Origin: Streptomyces sp. JJ36
GTDB lineage: Bacteria > Actinomycetota > Actinomycetes > Streptomycetales > Streptomycetaceae
Assembly (NCBI RefSeq): GCF_021696945.1
Contig: NZ_JACYHE010000014.1
Location: 45,999 to 109,998, forward strand
Direction: 5' to 3'
Length of the DNA stretch: 64,000 nt
Under the pieces are notes generated by a model, which was not told where the DNA came from, did not search any database, and was given only the letters and a program-made list of their open reading frames with translations. Shown here piece by piece: positions 63,171 through 64,000 of the stretch (its first letter is position 1; every line of letters starts with the position of its first letter). The translations under genes were made by a program, and so were the position numbers.

Positions 63171-63653
63171 ATGGGCCCGTTCGACGTGCCGTTGGACGAC
63201 GAACGCACCCAGCTCGATGCGTTCGTCGAGGAGTACCGGGGCGCCCTCGAGGCAACCCTCGACGGCCTCACCGAGGAGCAGACCCGCCGTCGGCTCGTCC
63301 CGTCGGCGACGACGTTGCTCGGGCTGCTCAAGCACGTCACCTGGATGCAGCGGGTGTGGTTCGAGGAGTGCGTCGGCGGCACGTCCCGGCGGGATCTCGG
63401 CCTGGTGCAGAGCCCGGAGGCGTCCTTCCGGCTCGCCGACGAGGACACCGTCGCCTCCGTCACGGCAGCCCACCGGGATGCCTGCGCGAAGGCCCGGGCC
63501 CTGGTCGCCGACCTGCCGCTGGACACCGTCGTGACCGGCCACCGGACCGGGCCGCGCACACTCCGCTGGGTGTACCTCCAGGTCCTCCGCGAACTGGCCC
63601 ACCACTGCGGGCACGCCGACATCCTGCGCGAACAGCTCCTCGCCGCCGACTGA
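63171..63653 (+). CDS. DinB/mycothiol-transferase-like protein
   Basis: 160 residues. DUF664/DinB four-helix fold: RTQLDAFVEEYRGALEATLDGLTEEQTRRRLVPSATTLLGLLKHVTWMQRVWFEECVG and a C-terminal LRWVYLQVLRELAHHCGHADILREQL. Metal-binding His in LKHVTW and in ELAHHCGHADI are in the expected places for mycothiol-dependent enzymes. Ends 41 bp before the CRISPR array; unrelated in function. Confidence 0.9.
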   Translation: MGPFDVPLDDERTQLDAFVEEYRGALEATLDGLTEEQTRRRLVPSATTLLGLLKHVTWMQRVWFEECVGGTSRRDLGLVQSPEASFRLADEDTVASVTAAHRDACAKARALVADLPLDTVVTGHRTGPRTLRWVYLQVLRELAHHCGHADILREQLLAAD

Positions 63654-63694
63654 CGGGGGCACTTGTCGACATCGTCGACCTTGAAGGCCCAGTA

Positions 63695-64000
63695 CGGATC
63701 ACCCCCGCCTGCGCAGGGAGCACGGCCTCGAGGCCGTGGCGCGGCTCGCCATGGGCGGATCCACCCCCGCCTGCGCGGGGACCACCACCGCAGCCGCGTC
63801 GGCAGGGACGGCAAGGGCGGCTAACCCCCGCCTGCGCGGGGACCACACCAGGGCTGACCCGAGCCGGCGCGCACCCGCCGGTTCACCCCCGCCTGCGCGG
63901 GGACCACGCCTACGCCGTGATCATCTCGGCTGCCGTCGCCGGTTCACCCCCGCCTGCGCGGGGACCACACCAGGGCTGACCCGAGCCGGCGCGCACCCGC
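63695..64000 (-). CRISPR. Type I-E CRISPR array, right end outside window
   Basis: Five repeats of 29 bp with core CCCCCGCCTGCGCGGGGAC start at 63695, 63756 (one extra base), 63818, 63879 and 63940 (61-bp period, 32-nt spacers). The repeat complement ends GGTGAACCG and matches the I-E family, so the crRNA strand is probably minus. The leftmost three repeats deviate (GCAGGGAGCAC, GGATCC, GGCTAAC), marking the leader-distal end; the leader and any cas genes lie beyond 64000. Spacer 3 (63847-63878) and the last spacer (63969-64000) are identical. Confidence 0.95.

Noticed and set aside
63634..63662. Possible extra degenerate CRISPR repeat 61 bp left of the first clear one
   Set aside because: The spacing is exact, but only 14 of 29 bases match, which GC-rich chance explains, and it lies in the DinB gene end.

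Overview
The window is very GC-rich DNA with strong third-position GC bias. It carries typical Streptomyces content: GTG starts, ATGA gene overlaps, PAS/GAF SpoIIE phosphatases, DUF3263 and TerD proteins, a CIRCE-controlled groEL without groES, and DasR-like boxes. I read it as a Streptomyces chromosome segment, and recall the groEL, thrC, otsA, nagKA and cdgB stretch as resembling the S. coelicolor core. About 53 genes or gene remnants are supported. No rRNA, convincing tRNA, IS element or phage was seen.

Layout. 1-2.9 kb: end of a sigma-factor gene with a membrane SH3-like partner, then an MFS exporter. 3.1-16 kb: a polymorphic-toxin island made of a secreted FG-GAP protein, a LamG protein, a 2315-residue Rhs protein ending in a Hint protease and an HNH nuclease, and a DUF4265 protein as candidate immunity factor. 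16-19.3 kb: DUF4031, a small zinc-motif protein, then murR and murQ. 19.3-26.3 kb: a secreted protein, a YihY membrane protein, groEL with two CIRCE operators, a cold-shock gene, and thrC-moaD behind a SAM-I riboswitch. 26.5-31.6 kb: otsA and otsB, separated by a truncated large gene and a secreted protein.

31.8-39.5 kb holds amino-sugar genes: an orphan sugar-binding lipoprotein, a SIS protein, nagK-like ROK kinase, nagA and a PfkB kinase, with DasR-like boxes and a 27-bp inverted repeat. Together with MurQ these form a GlcNAc/MurNAc route: MurQ makes GlcNAc-6-P, the ROK kinase can make more, and NagA deacetylates it. 39.6-48 kb is signalling (CBM-like membrane protein, CdgB-type diguanylate cyclase, flavin reductase, pentapeptide protein, 981-residue SpoIIE phosphatase). 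48-57.7 kb has TerD, ArfB, DedA, a CNT nucleoside transporter with a large inserted loop, a SnoaL-like protein, a sigma-factor operon and a second phosphatase. 58-63.6 kb has small-molecule enzymes, including a three-gene molybdopterin oxidoreductase module, RraA, GPP34 and DinB proteins. A type I-E CRISPR array starts at 63.7 kb and leaves the window; no cas gene is inside.

Regulatory reading adds four CRP-like palindromes (before the MFS gene, cdgB, the large SpoIIE gene and the SnoaL/sigma pair), an operator and leaderless promoter at murR, and several strong intrinsic terminators. Strongest points for follow-up: the Rhs module, the murR operator that overlaps its codons, the long inverted repeat before nagK, the GGC-ending sulfur carrier under a SAM riboswitch, and the repeated CRISPR spacer.
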